From: Erythrobacter sp047872805
GTDB lineage: Bacteria; Pseudomonadota; Alphaproteobacteria; Sphingomonadales; Sphingomonadaceae
Direction of reading: 5' to 3'
DNA length: 64,000 bases
Assembly: GCF_047872805.1 (NCBI RefSeq)
Contig: NZ_JBLQUK010000007.1
Coordinates: 112,467 to 176,466, forward strand
Shown: positions 25,032 to 32,797 of the stretch, in pieces
Position numbering within the stretch: the first letter of the stretch is position 1
Layout of the letters: each line of letters opens with the position of its first letter
Translations under genes and position numbers: made by a program
The notes under the pieces: model-generated
Seen by the model: the letters and a program-made list of their open reading frames with translations, nothing else
The model's database searches: none
What the model was told of the DNA's origin: nothing

Positions 25032-26708
25032 ATGACCGATATGGGCAGCCATGATTTTGCAGCAGCAGGCAAGGCCGCCGCATCGGACGATGCAGACCAA
25101 GCGATCGATAACGCGCGCCTGCCAGTCGGCGTAGTGCTGGAAATTTCGGGCGCCGGCTCGCAAATCGCGCTCGACCTGCAACGGCTCAACGAATGTATGG
25201 ATGACGATGATCGCTCGGTCGCATTGGCAGGCCAGGTCGGCAGCCAGATCAAGATCCGCGTCGGCAATGCCTGGCTGCTCGCCAATGTCCGCGATCAACG
25301 CAAGGATCGCCGCAACGAATCCGGGATTATCGCGCATATCGATTTCCTTGGCGAAGGCTCCGAAGAAGTTCTCACCGGGCGCATCCACGGGTTCAAGCGC
25401 GGGGTTACCCGCTATCCGGTCCCCGGCGCGATGGTCTATCCTGCTACGACCCGCGATCTGGAACAGATTTACGCCAGCGATGGCCGCGCCAACATTACCA
25501 TCGGAACGGTATTTCCGACCAAGGGCATCCGCGCCGGTCTGTATATCGATGCCTTGCTGGGCAAGCACTTTGCCTTGCTGGGATCGACCGGCACGGGCAA
25601 ATCGACCAGCGCTGCGTTGATCCTGCACCGCATCTGCGAGGCCGCACCCGAGGGTCATATCGTGATGATCGACCCGCATGGCGAATATTCCGCTGCATTC
25701 CGCCAGACCGGTCAGATCCTCGACGTCTCGAATTTGCAAATGCCGTACTGGCTGATGAATTTCGAAGAACATTGCGAAGTGTTGTTGACCAGTGACGGCA
25801 ACGAACGTCAGGTTGATATGGACATTCTGGCGAAATGCCTGCTGCACGCTCGCGGTAAAAACCGGCTTGCGGAAACCATGGGCAAAATCACCGTGGATTC
25901 GCCGATCCCCTATCTGCTGTCCGACCTTTCGACGAAGCTTCAGGACGAGATGGGCAAGCTCGACAAGGCGACGTCGTCTGCGCCTTATATGCGGATCAAG
26001 GGCAAGCTGGACGAGATTAAGAACGATCCCCGCTACCAATTCATGTTCTCCGGCATGCTGGTGGGGGACACGATGGGCAACTTCATCTCCAAGGTTTTCC
26101 GGATGCCGGGCAACGGCAAGCCGATCTCTATCATTGATGTCTCCGGCGTCCCGTCGGACATCACCTCCACCGTTGTCGCCGTCCTTTCGCGGCTGGTGTT
26201 CGACTTTGCGATATGGGGCCGCGAAGAAGCAACCCGCCCGATCCTGCTCGTCTGCGAAGAAGCTCACCGCTATGTCCCGAACGAAAAGAATTCGGACGGC
26301 TCTTCGGTTGCCAAGATTCTCAGCCGCATCGCCAAGGAAGGGCGCAAATACGGCATTTCGCTGGGCCTCATCACGCAGCGCCCCTCTGACCTTGCTGAAG
26401 GCGTGCTGTCGCAATGCGGCACGATCATTTCAATGCGGCTCAACAACGACCGCGATCAGGCGTTTGTGAAAGCCGCAATGCCCGAAGGCGCACGCGGATT
26501 TCTCGACTCCATCCCGGCGCTGCGCAACCGCGAATGCATCATTTGCGGTGAGGGCGTCGCTATCCCGATCCGCGTCAATTTCGACACGCTCGAGGAACAC
26601 AAACGCCCCGCATCCGAAGACCCCAGTTTTTCCGCCCTATGGCAGAGCGGCGGCGGGGAAGAGGAACTGGTCGAGCGGGTCGTCCTGCGCTGGCGTTCGC
26701 AGGGCTGA
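25032..26708 (+). CDS. HerA-like hexameric ATPase (DUF87)
   Basis: About 558 residues from the ATG at 25032 (start not certain; an ATG lies at 25041 and the frame opens at 24960). An N-terminal HAS-barrel-like segment (about 25-120) precedes the P-loop ATPase: Walker A GSTGTGKSTSA, then MIDPHGEYSAAF, Walker B LLVCEEAHRYV and a conserved arginine segment RIAKEGRKYGISLGLITQRPSDL. HerA ATPases translocate DNA in end processing with NurA nucleases or serve as motors in phage defence. No NurA gene is adjacent. Similar stand-alone genes are, to my knowledge, common on alphaproteobacterial chromosomes. It converges on the TIR gene with 32 bases between the stops. Confidence 0.88.
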   Translation: MTDMGSHDFAAAGKAAASDDADQAIDNARLPVGVVLEISGAGSQIALDLQRLNECMDDDDRSVALAGQVGSQIKIRVGNAWLLANVRDQRKDRRNESGIIAHIDFLGEGSEEVLTGRIHGFKRGVTRYPVPGAMVYPATTRDLEQIYASDGRANITIGTVFPTKGIRAGLYIDALLGKHFALLGSTGTGKSTSAALILHRICEAAPEGHIVMIDPHGEYSAAFRQTGQILDVSNLQMPYWLMNFEEHCEVLLTSDGNERQVDMDILAKCLLHARGKNRLAETMGKITVDSPIPYLLSDLSTKLQDEMGKLDKATSSAPYMRIKGKLDEIKNDPRYQFMFSGMLVGDTMGNFISKVFRMPGNGKPISIIDVSGVPSDITSTVVAVLSRLVFDFAIWGREEATRPILLVCEEAHRYVPNEKNSDGSSVAKILSRIAKEGRKYGISLGLITQRPSDLAEGVLSQCGTIISMRLNNDRDQAFVKAAMPEGARGFLDSIPALRNRECIICGEGVAIPIRVNFDTLEEHKRPASEDPSFSALWQSGGGEEELVERVVLRWRSQG

Positions 26709-26740
26709 TCGCCCGGCTGGCACCATCATCCCTCCGTCAA

Positions 26741-28552
26741 TTACCGTCGCGCAATGCCGCGCGCGAGCAGCGCATCAAAGCTTTCGATTTCCTGCCAACT
26801 TGTTGCAGCGGGATCATAGCGCAGATTATACAGCGGCCGCATCCCGCCTGCCTGGCCGATGTTCTGGCCCCAAGAGGCGGTTTCCTCGCTGAAGCTGATT
26901 TCGCCGGTGACCCCGTTGAAACGCTGACCGCGCAGGATCTCGACCAATTTTTCGGCGGTGACTTCGCCTTCCATCTGATTGACCGCCTGTTTGATGACGA
27001 GGCCTGAATCATATGCCACCGCTTCTTGCCGCAAGGCCGGGGTCAGGATCCCGAAGGTTTCCTGAAACCGCACCGAATCGGGCAGGCCGCGGGTGTCAGC
27101 CGGGCTGCGATAGACGTCGGTCATGTCGAACAACCTGGTATGCTGGATTGCGGTGGTGCGGCTGATCTCCTGCAAGACCCCGCTCGAATTCCACCCGCCC
27201 AGCAAGGCGGCGCGCGGCGGGTCTCCGGCGCGATAGAGATTTTCGACCAGTTCACGGAAATCGCCCGACAGGCCCACCACGATAATCATCTTGTTCTGGT
27301 CAAAGATGGGGCGAATCCGGGGAAGCGAGGCTTTCTCCATGATCTCGCCGCGCACATAGGAAATGCTGCGCACTTGTTTCTGATCGGACCATTGCTGCCA
27401 ATCGGGCAGGCGTTCCGTGATCCGTTTGAAGAACAACTCGCCGTAGGTCAGCTCGTCTGAATTGGGCACCGATTCGTACAGCAGGATCAGTTCGACCCCG
27501 CTGGCCACGGTGTTCTGCGCCAGCCGTGCAAATTGCTCAGCGCGTTCATCAACCCCCGATCCGACACGGAACAGCGGCAAGTCACTATCGTCCCAGCCAA
27601 TATCCTGCCGCGAACCCGCCGTCGTCAGGACGATCGCCGGGCGGCGGCCGCTTTCCTCGACCACGCGCAGCACCTCGGGCGTGAATTCGGTGATCGACGG
27701 GCCGACAATCGCAATGACATTGCGCTCTGCCAGATTGGTTTTCAGCCCTTCGATCAATTCAGGCGCGTTGCGGCCCTTCATCGCATCGAGCGAGGCAGCC
27801 AGATCGCGCACCATGACCGAGGGCGTATCGCTGAATGCGGCGCGCAGACCGTCGGCCTGATCGATGCCAAAACTTTCATCGGGATAGATGCCCAGCACCA
27901 CCGGGGTCATGTCCTCTGGCGGAGGCGGCGCGCCGCGCAGAGCTTCGCCGCCGATGAATTGCAGGGCCAGCAAGCCTGCGACCAACACGCCAAGGACTCC
28001 GGCCCCCATCGGCCAATACCGTTTCCACGCGGGCGCGGGCACGGACTGGTTCCTGACCGCTGCGGGCGGCGCAGCGGGGCCGGATTTCGCCGCCGCGGTG
28101 GCGGTCAGAACCCGCAGCAATTCTGCCTGTGAGCGGGTGCTGGTCCCGGGTTCGGCGCTCGCCGTGCCAGCAATCTTGCGCACGCTTTCAAGGAATTCCG
28201 GCCAGTTCGTGCTGTGGGTCGGATTGTCGCCGCCATCCTGCAATTCGGCCGCTTGAATCCGCCGAAATCCGCGCGGGATGGTGATCGGGTCGATGGTGAC
28301 CGGGACCAGAGTGTCTGCCTCAACCCCGTCCTCGGCCTCTTCCTTGACCCAGCGGCTGCTGATCGAGTGCCGCGACCAGACCACCACGATGGCTTTGGAT
28401 TTCTTGATCGCCTTATCAATGACATGGTCAAATTCTTCGCCCGCGCGAATATCGCGGTCCCACCAGACCTCGTATCCTTCGGCCTGAAGTGCATCTGCAA
28501 TGTGCGCCACCCGGTCCCGGTCTGCCCGCGAATAGCTGATGAAAATATCCAT
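26741..28552 (-). CDS. TIR domain - transmembrane - periplasmic binding protein fusion
   Basis: 603 residues from the ATG at 28552. Residues 1-130 are a TIR domain: DIFISYSRADRD, GYEVWWDRDIRAGEEF, AIVVVWSRHSISSRWVKEE and LVPVTID. Glu72 in the WVKEE segment aligns with the catalytic glutamate of NAD-cleaving TIRs such as SARM1. A Pro/Ala-rich linker (about 150-178) leads to one transmembrane helix (about 180-200). Residues from about 213 form a type-1 periplasmic binding fold of the branched-chain amino acid receptor kind (VVLGIYPDES, IVGPSITEF, AYDSGLVIKQAVNQ, LRGQRFNGVTGEISF). The predicted topology is TIR in the cytoplasm and sensor in the periplasm. It follows queE by 22 bases on the same strand. 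Function is unknown: receptor-controlled NADase, signalling or defence are possible. Confidence 0.88.
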   Translation of the reverse strand: MDIFISYSRADRDRVAHIADALQAEGYEVWWDRDIRAGEEFDHVIDKAIKKSKAIVVVWSRHSISSRWVKEEAEDGVEADTLVPVTIDPITIPRGFRRIQAAELQDGGDNPTHSTNWPEFLESVRKIAGTASAEPGTSTRSQAELLRVLTATAAAKSGPAAPPAAVRNQSVPAPAWKRYWPMGAGVLGVLVAGLLALQFIGGEALRGAPPPPEDMTPVVLGIYPDESFGIDQADGLRAAFSDTPSVMVRDLAASLDAMKGRNAPELIEGLKTNLAERNVIAIVGPSITEFTPEVLRVVEESGRRPAIVLTTAGSRQDIGWDDSDLPLFRVGSGVDERAEQFARLAQNTVASGVELILLYESVPNSDELTYGELFFKRITERLPDWQQWSDQKQVRSISYVRGEIMEKASLPRIRPIFDQNKMIIVVGLSGDFRELVENLYRAGDPPRAALLGGWNSSGVLQEISRTTAIQHTRLFDMTDVYRSPADTRGLPDSVRFQETFGILTPALRQEAVAYDSGLVIKQAVNQMEGEVTAEKLVEILRGQRFNGVTGEISFSEETASWGQNIGQAGGMRPLYNLRYDPAATSWQEIESFDALLARGIARR

Positions 28553-28574
28553 GAACCTTGCCCCCAGATGAATA

Positions 28575-29312
28575 TTACGTCGCCCGCGTGTCTCCGTAAA
28601 GGTGAATGTGAAGCCTGTCTGACAATCGAAAACCATGTTCCAGACACAGGACGCTTAGCCATTTCTGACGGTTTCTCAGAGTGTTGCTGTCGGTCCCCTC
28701 AGCCATCAGAAACACCCGGTCGGGGGCGAGGCGGAATTTGCGTCGCAATGCAATCACCTCGTCCACATCATCCGGCGTGCCAATCACGAATTTGAAGTAG
28801 GCGCGAGGATCGGCGGCAAATTCATCGATTCGCTCCGGGATCAGCGCCAGTTCGCCCGCATTGCCCGAATGGGCGAGCTTGGGGCTGACGTTGTATTGGT
28901 CCACCCTTATGTCGATCCGCGCGGGCGGTTTTACGGTGCCGTTGGTCTCGATTTCGACGCTGATGTGGGGCAGATGTTCCAGCATTTCCGCCAGCGCGCC
29001 GGCCTGAAGCAGCGGCTCGCCCCCGGTGATGACGAGGCGGTTTTGTCTCAGCGCAGCGATTTGCGCGGCGGCCTGCTGCGGGCTGAGCGTGACTTGATTG
29101 TCCTTGCGCGCAAAGGTCGTGCCGTCGCGGTGCGAGCGGTCATCGCCCTCGAAATGCCACGTGTAGGGCGTATCGCACCACACGCAGGCCAGATTGCAGC
29201 GCGAGGTGCGGATGAAGGCCACCGGCATGCCCGCGCTCGGCCCTTCGCCCTGCAGGCTGGCGAAGATTTCTGGCCCGCCGGTATCGTCGGTCGCCAGGGT
29301 CAGCGCGGCCAT
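28575..29312 (-). CDS. queE: 7-carboxy-7-deazaguanine synthase
   Basis: 245 residues. A radical SAM enzyme with the three-cysteine cluster motif at Cys39, Cys43 and Cys46 (RCNLACVWC), then GGEPLLQ and VEIETNGT. QueE-specific features are EIFASLQGEGPSAGMP near the start and the ending RLHIHLYGDTRAT. It converts carboxy-tetrahydropterin to 7-carboxy-7-deazaguanine in queuosine/preQ0 synthesis. queC, queD and queF are not in the window. No good ribosome site is visible. The TIR-sensor gene lies 22 bases downstream and may be co-transcribed. Confidence 0.95.
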   Translation of the reverse strand: MAALTLATDDTGGPEIFASLQGEGPSAGMPVAFIRTSRCNLACVWCDTPYTWHFEGDDRSHRDGTTFARKDNQVTLSPQQAAAQIAALRQNRLVITGGEPLLQAGALAEMLEHLPHISVEIETNGTVKPPARIDIRVDQYNVSPKLAHSGNAGELALIPERIDEFAADPRAYFKFVIGTPDDVDEVIALRRKFRLAPDRVFLMAEGTDSNTLRNRQKWLSVLCLEHGFRLSDRLHIHLYGDTRAT

Positions 29313-29331
29313 GGTGAATCGCCGCGCCTGC

Positions 29332-29354
29332 TTGACACATTTGACACTGTGTCA
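29332..29354. promoter_or_regulatory. Palindromic candidate operator upstream of queE
   Basis: TGACACTGTGTCA (29342-29354) is a 13-base palindrome, and another half-site TTGACACA sits at 29332-29339. The group lies 20-42 bases before the queE start, where a regulator could bind. A further TTGACAC occurs at 29414. The rest of 29313-29513 shows no gene. Functional assignment is speculative. Confidence 0.3.
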
Positions 29355-29513
29355 TGCGTTCCGAAACAGGTGTAAAGCGTTGTAAGGTAACGCGAAACAC
29401 CCCAAAAAGCGCGCTTGACACTTCTCCAACAGAAAACAAGTTGCCCGGAAACCTTCATTTCGGTCTCATGCCATGATTGACCCTTGTAGGAAACTCTCGC
29501 TTGGCCCGGGGTG

Positions 29514-32500
29514 TTACCCCAGCCGCGCCAGCGCTGCGGTCAGGCGTTCAACCTCGCCTTGATGATGCGCAAAATCCTCGCGCGCCTTGTCCACCGCTTC
29601 GGGTTTGGCGCGTTCGGCAAAGGCGGGGTTGGAGAGCCGCGCTTCGAGGCTCTTGCCTTCTTTCCGTGAGGCTTCGAGCGCTTTGGTCAGGCGGGATTTC
29701 TCGGCCTCAATGTCGATGATCCCTTCGAGCGGGATCACGAACACGTCGCCTCCGGCTGTGACCTGCATCGCGGGGCCTGCGGGTGCTTCGCCGATGGTCA
29801 CCGGGGTCAGCCGCGCAAGCCGCTCTATCGCAGCGCTGCTGCGGTCGATTGTGCTGCTCGCCAGATCGGATGGCCCCGGCACGAACGCCGCCAATTTCGC
29901 AGCCGGCGCAATGCCCAGCTCGTTCTTGGCGCTGCGGACATTGGTGGTGAGGTCGATCACCCAGTCGATCGCGTCGGTTGCCTCCTTCGAGACTTCGGCG
30001 CGCGGGTTGGGCCATTTGGCGAGGATCAGATCATAGGGCCGCTCACCCTGAGCGTGCCACAGTTCTTCGGTGATGAAGGGCATGAAGGGGTGCAGCATGA
30101 CGAGGATCTGATCGAGCGCCCATCCGGCGACTTCGCGGGTTTCGGATGCGGGCGACCAATCCTCCCCGGAACGGGGAGGGGGACCGTCCGCAGGACGGTG
30201 GAGGGGATTCGCGTCCGCGCCGGTCGGTGCTGGGGGCGAGTCCCCTCCGTCAGCGCTGCGCGCAGCCACTTCCCCGGCACGGGGAGGATTAAAGACAGGT
30301 TTCACCAGTTCCAGATACCAATCGCAGAATTTGGACCATGTAAACTGGTAGATCGCATTGGCCGCCGCATCGAACCGCAGGTCCGCCATCGCCTTGTCGA
30401 TCTCGGCAACGCATTGCTGCACCTCGCCAATGATCCACTGGTTGGCGGCGAGTTTTGCTTTGGGTGCGCGCAACGTGGTCGATGCGCCGATGCCGTTCGA
30501 CTGGCAGAAGCGGGTCGCGTTCCACAGCTTGGTGGCGAAGTTGCGGTATCCCTCGACGCGGCGTTCATCCATCTTGATGTCGCGGCCCTGGCTTTCCATC
30601 GCCGCCATGAAGAACCGCAGCGCATCCGCGCCATATTGGTCGATCAGACCGAGCGGATCGACGACATTGCCCTTGGACTTGGACATTTTCGCGCCGTCCG
30701 CCGCGCGCACGAGGCCATGGAGATAGAGACGCGGCCACGGGGCCTGACCCATGTTGTAATTCCCCATCATCATCATCCGCGCATCCCAGAAGAACAGGAT
30801 GTCAAAGCCGCTGATGAGGAGCGAGTTGGGGAAGTGTTTGGCGAGCAAATCCTCCCCGTTCCGGGGAGGGGGACCGTCCGCAGGACGGTGGAGGGGACTC
30901 GCATCTTGGAGCGTTGGTGTGTGGGGCGAATCCCCACCGTCAGCGCTGCGCGCTGCCACCTCCCCGTTCCGGGGAGGAACGAGCGGCCACCCCAGCGTGG
31001 CGAAGGGCCAAAGCGCGCTGGAAAACCATGTGTCGAGGACGTCGGAGTCGCGCTCTAAGGTGAAGGGATTAACGTCTGGCAGCGTGTAGTTGTCCGGGGC
31101 AAAGCTAATTTCTGCCTCATCTACCTCGTAATAGGCTGCCGCCATCCGTCGAGCTTCATGCTCATCATGCGCGATGATCGTATGCTCTCGATTGAAGGTG
31201 CTATCGAAGAAATCTAGGCCAACGTCTTCGCCGGGATCATCGCTCATCAACCGAACGACCTCCCTATCGGTCGCCTCCTTCGAAGCGCAATACCACGCCG
31301 GGATCCGGTGCCCCCACCACAATTGCCGGGAAACACACCACGGCTGGATGTTCTCCATCCAGTTGAAGAAGGTCTTTTCCCACGACTTGGGTACGATCTC
31401 GACCTCGCCAGACCGCACCTGCGCAATCGGCTTTTCCGCAAGCTTCGCCGCATCGACATACCATTGGTCGGTCAGCCATGGTTCGATCACCACGCCGCCG
31501 CGGTCGCCAAAGGGGGTGGCGATCTGGCGAGGTTCAGCGTCGTGTTCGACCTCTTCGCCCTTTTTCGTCTTGGCGATATGCGGGATCAAATATCCATCGG
31601 CCTTGAGCCGGGCGACGACGGCTTCGCGCGCGCCATCTTTGCCGTCTTTCTTGAAACGGTGCAGGCCGAGGAATTCCTCCGGCACCAGACCGTCAGCCGT
31701 CTGACACACATTCGCCTCGGCATCGAGCATGTTGAGCATTTCGGCGGGGGCGAAGCCGGCGCGCTTGCCGACCTCGAAGTCGTTGAAATCATGCCCCGGG
31801 GTGATCTTCACCGCGCCGCTGCCCAGTTCGGGGTCGGCGTGCTCATCTGCAACGATGGGTATGCGCCGACCGGTGATCGGCAGGATCACATGTTTGTCGA
31901 CGACGCTGGCATAGCGTTCATCGGAGGGATGCACCGCCACCGCCATATCGGCGAGCATCGTTTCGGGGCGGGTGGTGGCGACCTCAATAAAATCGCGGCC
32001 ATCGGGCAGCGTCGCGCCGTCCGCCAGCGGATATTTGAAGTGCCAGAAATGGCCCGCAATCGTCTGCGTCTCGACCTCAAGGTCGCTGATCGCGGTCTTC
32101 AGCTTTGGGTCCCAATTGACCAGCCGCTTGTCGCGGTAGATCAGCCCGTCATTGTAGAGGTCCACGAAGGTTTTTATCACCGCCTTGGTGAAATGCGGGT
32201 CCATCGTGAATTGTTCGCGGGACCAGTCCATCGAACAGCCCAGACGGCGCAATTGGTGGGTGATGGTGCCGCCGGACTCGGCCTTCCATTCCCACACCTT
32301 GTCGATGAAATCCTCGCGGCTGTAATTCGTGCGCTTGTCCTGCTGCGCCTCAAGCTGGCGTTCGACCACCATCTGCGTCGCAATCCCGGCGTGGTCGGTG
32401 CCCACCACCCACAGCGCATCCTTGCCGCGCAGCCGTTCATAGCGGATCACCACGTCCTGCAATGTGTTGTCGAGCGCATGGCCGATATGCAGGCTTCCCG

Positions 32501-32636
32501 TCACATTGGGCGGCGGATTGACGATGGTGAAGGCTTCGGCATCGGGGCGATCGGGGCGAAACGCGCCCGATTGCTCCCAATGCGAATACCACCTTGCCTC
32601 AATCTCGGCCGGGTTGAATGTGGTGGGTAAGGTCAT
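29514..32636 (-). CDS. valS: Valyl-tRNA synthetase with two in-frame palindromic-element insertions
   Basis: 1040 residues from the ATG at 32636. Class I synthetase: the HIGH motif is HIGH at residues 50-53 (GSLHIGHAL), the KMSKS motif lies near 650 (AKMSKSKGNVVDP), and the editing domain lies between. The anticodon-binding domain contains LHPFMPFITEELWH, and the C-terminal coiled-coil arm ends the protein. It charges tRNA-Val and edits Thr-tRNA. The enzyme is about 90 residues longer than usual because of two related ~44-residue insertions, at about 552-596 and 782-826, both read in the same frame (each contains EVAARSADGGDSP and PLHRPADGPPPR). They fall in loops between conserved blocks, so the enzyme is probably functional. 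Confidence 0.98.
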   Translation of the reverse strand: MTLPTTFNPAEIEARWYSHWEQSGAFRPDRPDAEAFTIVNPPPNVTGSLHIGHALDNTLQDVVIRYERLRGKDALWVVGTDHAGIATQMVVERQLEAQQDKRTNYSREDFIDKVWEWKAESGGTITHQLRRLGCSMDWSREQFTMDPHFTKAVIKTFVDLYNDGLIYRDKRLVNWDPKLKTAISDLEVETQTIAGHFWHFKYPLADGATLPDGRDFIEVATTRPETMLADMAVAVHPSDERYASVVDKHVILPITGRRIPIVADEHADPELGSGAVKITPGHDFNDFEVGKRAGFAPAEMLNMLDAEANVCQTADGLVPEEFLGLHRFKKDGKDGAREAVVARLKADGYLIPHIAKTKKGEEVEHDAEPRQIATPFGDRGGVVIEPWLTDQWYVDAAKLAEKPIAQVRSGEVEIVPKSWEKTFFNWMENIQPWCVSRQLWWGHRIPAWYCASKEATDREVVRLMSDDPGEDVGLDFFDSTFNREHTIIAHDEHEARRMAAAYYEVDEAEISFAPDNYTLPDVNPFTLERDSDVLDTWFSSALWPFATLGWPLVPPRNGEVAARSADGGDSPHTPTLQDASPLHRPADGPPPRNGEDLLAKHFPNSLLISGFDILFFWDARMMMMGNYNMGQAPWPRLYLHGLVRAADGAKMSKSKGNVVDPLGLIDQYGADALRFFMAAMESQGRDIKMDERRVEGYRNFATKLWNATRFCQSNGIGASTTLRAPKAKLAANQWIIGEVQQCVAEIDKAMADLRFDAAANAIYQFTWSKFCDWYLELVKPVFNPPRAGEVAARSADGGDSPPAPTGADANPLHRPADGPPPRSGEDWSPASETREVAGWALDQILVMLHPFMPFITEELWHAQGERPYDLILAKWPNPRAEVSKEATDAIDWVIDLTTNVRSAKNELGIAPAAKLAAFVPGPSDLASSTIDRSSAAIERLARLTPVTIGEAPAGPAMQVTAGGDVFVIPLEGIIDIEAEKSRLTKALEASRKEGKSLEARLSNPAFAERAKPEAVDKAREDFAHHQGEVERLTAALARLG
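30158..30290 (-). repeat. Protein-coding palindromic element, copy A (in valS)
   Basis: 133 bases bounded by the perfect terminal inverted repeat AATCCTCCCC / GGGGAGGATT. Inside are shorter palindromes (CCTCCCC...GGGGAGG and ACCGTCCGCAGGACGGT) and long imperfect arms. It is translated as part of ValS between the LELVKPVFN and ETREVAGW segments. It is about four-fifths identical by eye to copy B, with differences concentrated in the central loop. It resembles the in-gene palindromic elements described in Rickettsia. Confidence 0.85.
30848..30980 (-). repeat. Protein-coding palindromic element, copy B (in valS)
   Basis: 133 bases, same length and orientation as copy A, starting AATCCTCCCC and ending GGGGAGGAAC. 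Terminal CCTCCCCGTTCCGGGGAGG palindromes occur at both ends. It is inserted in the catalytic region of ValS between FATLGWP and HFPNSLL, where other ValRS enzymes have only a short loop. The encoded peptide is closely similar to that of copy A. Confidence 0.85.
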
Positions 32637-32797
32637 CTTTATCGGTGCTCGCTGAGGCTGATGGGGGCGGGGTCCCTGCAAGCGCCCCCATGCCAAGCCC
32701 GGCGCTGCGGTGCAACACCGGACACGCGCCGCTTGTTATGTCTCCCTGCGATGCCCCCCTTGTGATGAATAGCATTTGCCCGCATATCCTTGCCGCA

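Noticed and set aside
24825..26414. Long open frame on the minus strand opposite the HerA-like gene
   Set aside because: It mirrors a gene with clear ATPase motifs on the other strand, and its translation has no recognisable motif. GC-rich codon bias commonly opens the antisense frame.
29414..29419. TTGACA at this position as a -35 element
   Set aside because: No matching -10 at 16-18 bases on the plus strand, and no plus-strand gene follows.
31308..32630. 440-codon plus-strand frame opposite valS
   Set aside because: Mirror of the conserved ValS catalytic and editing regions.
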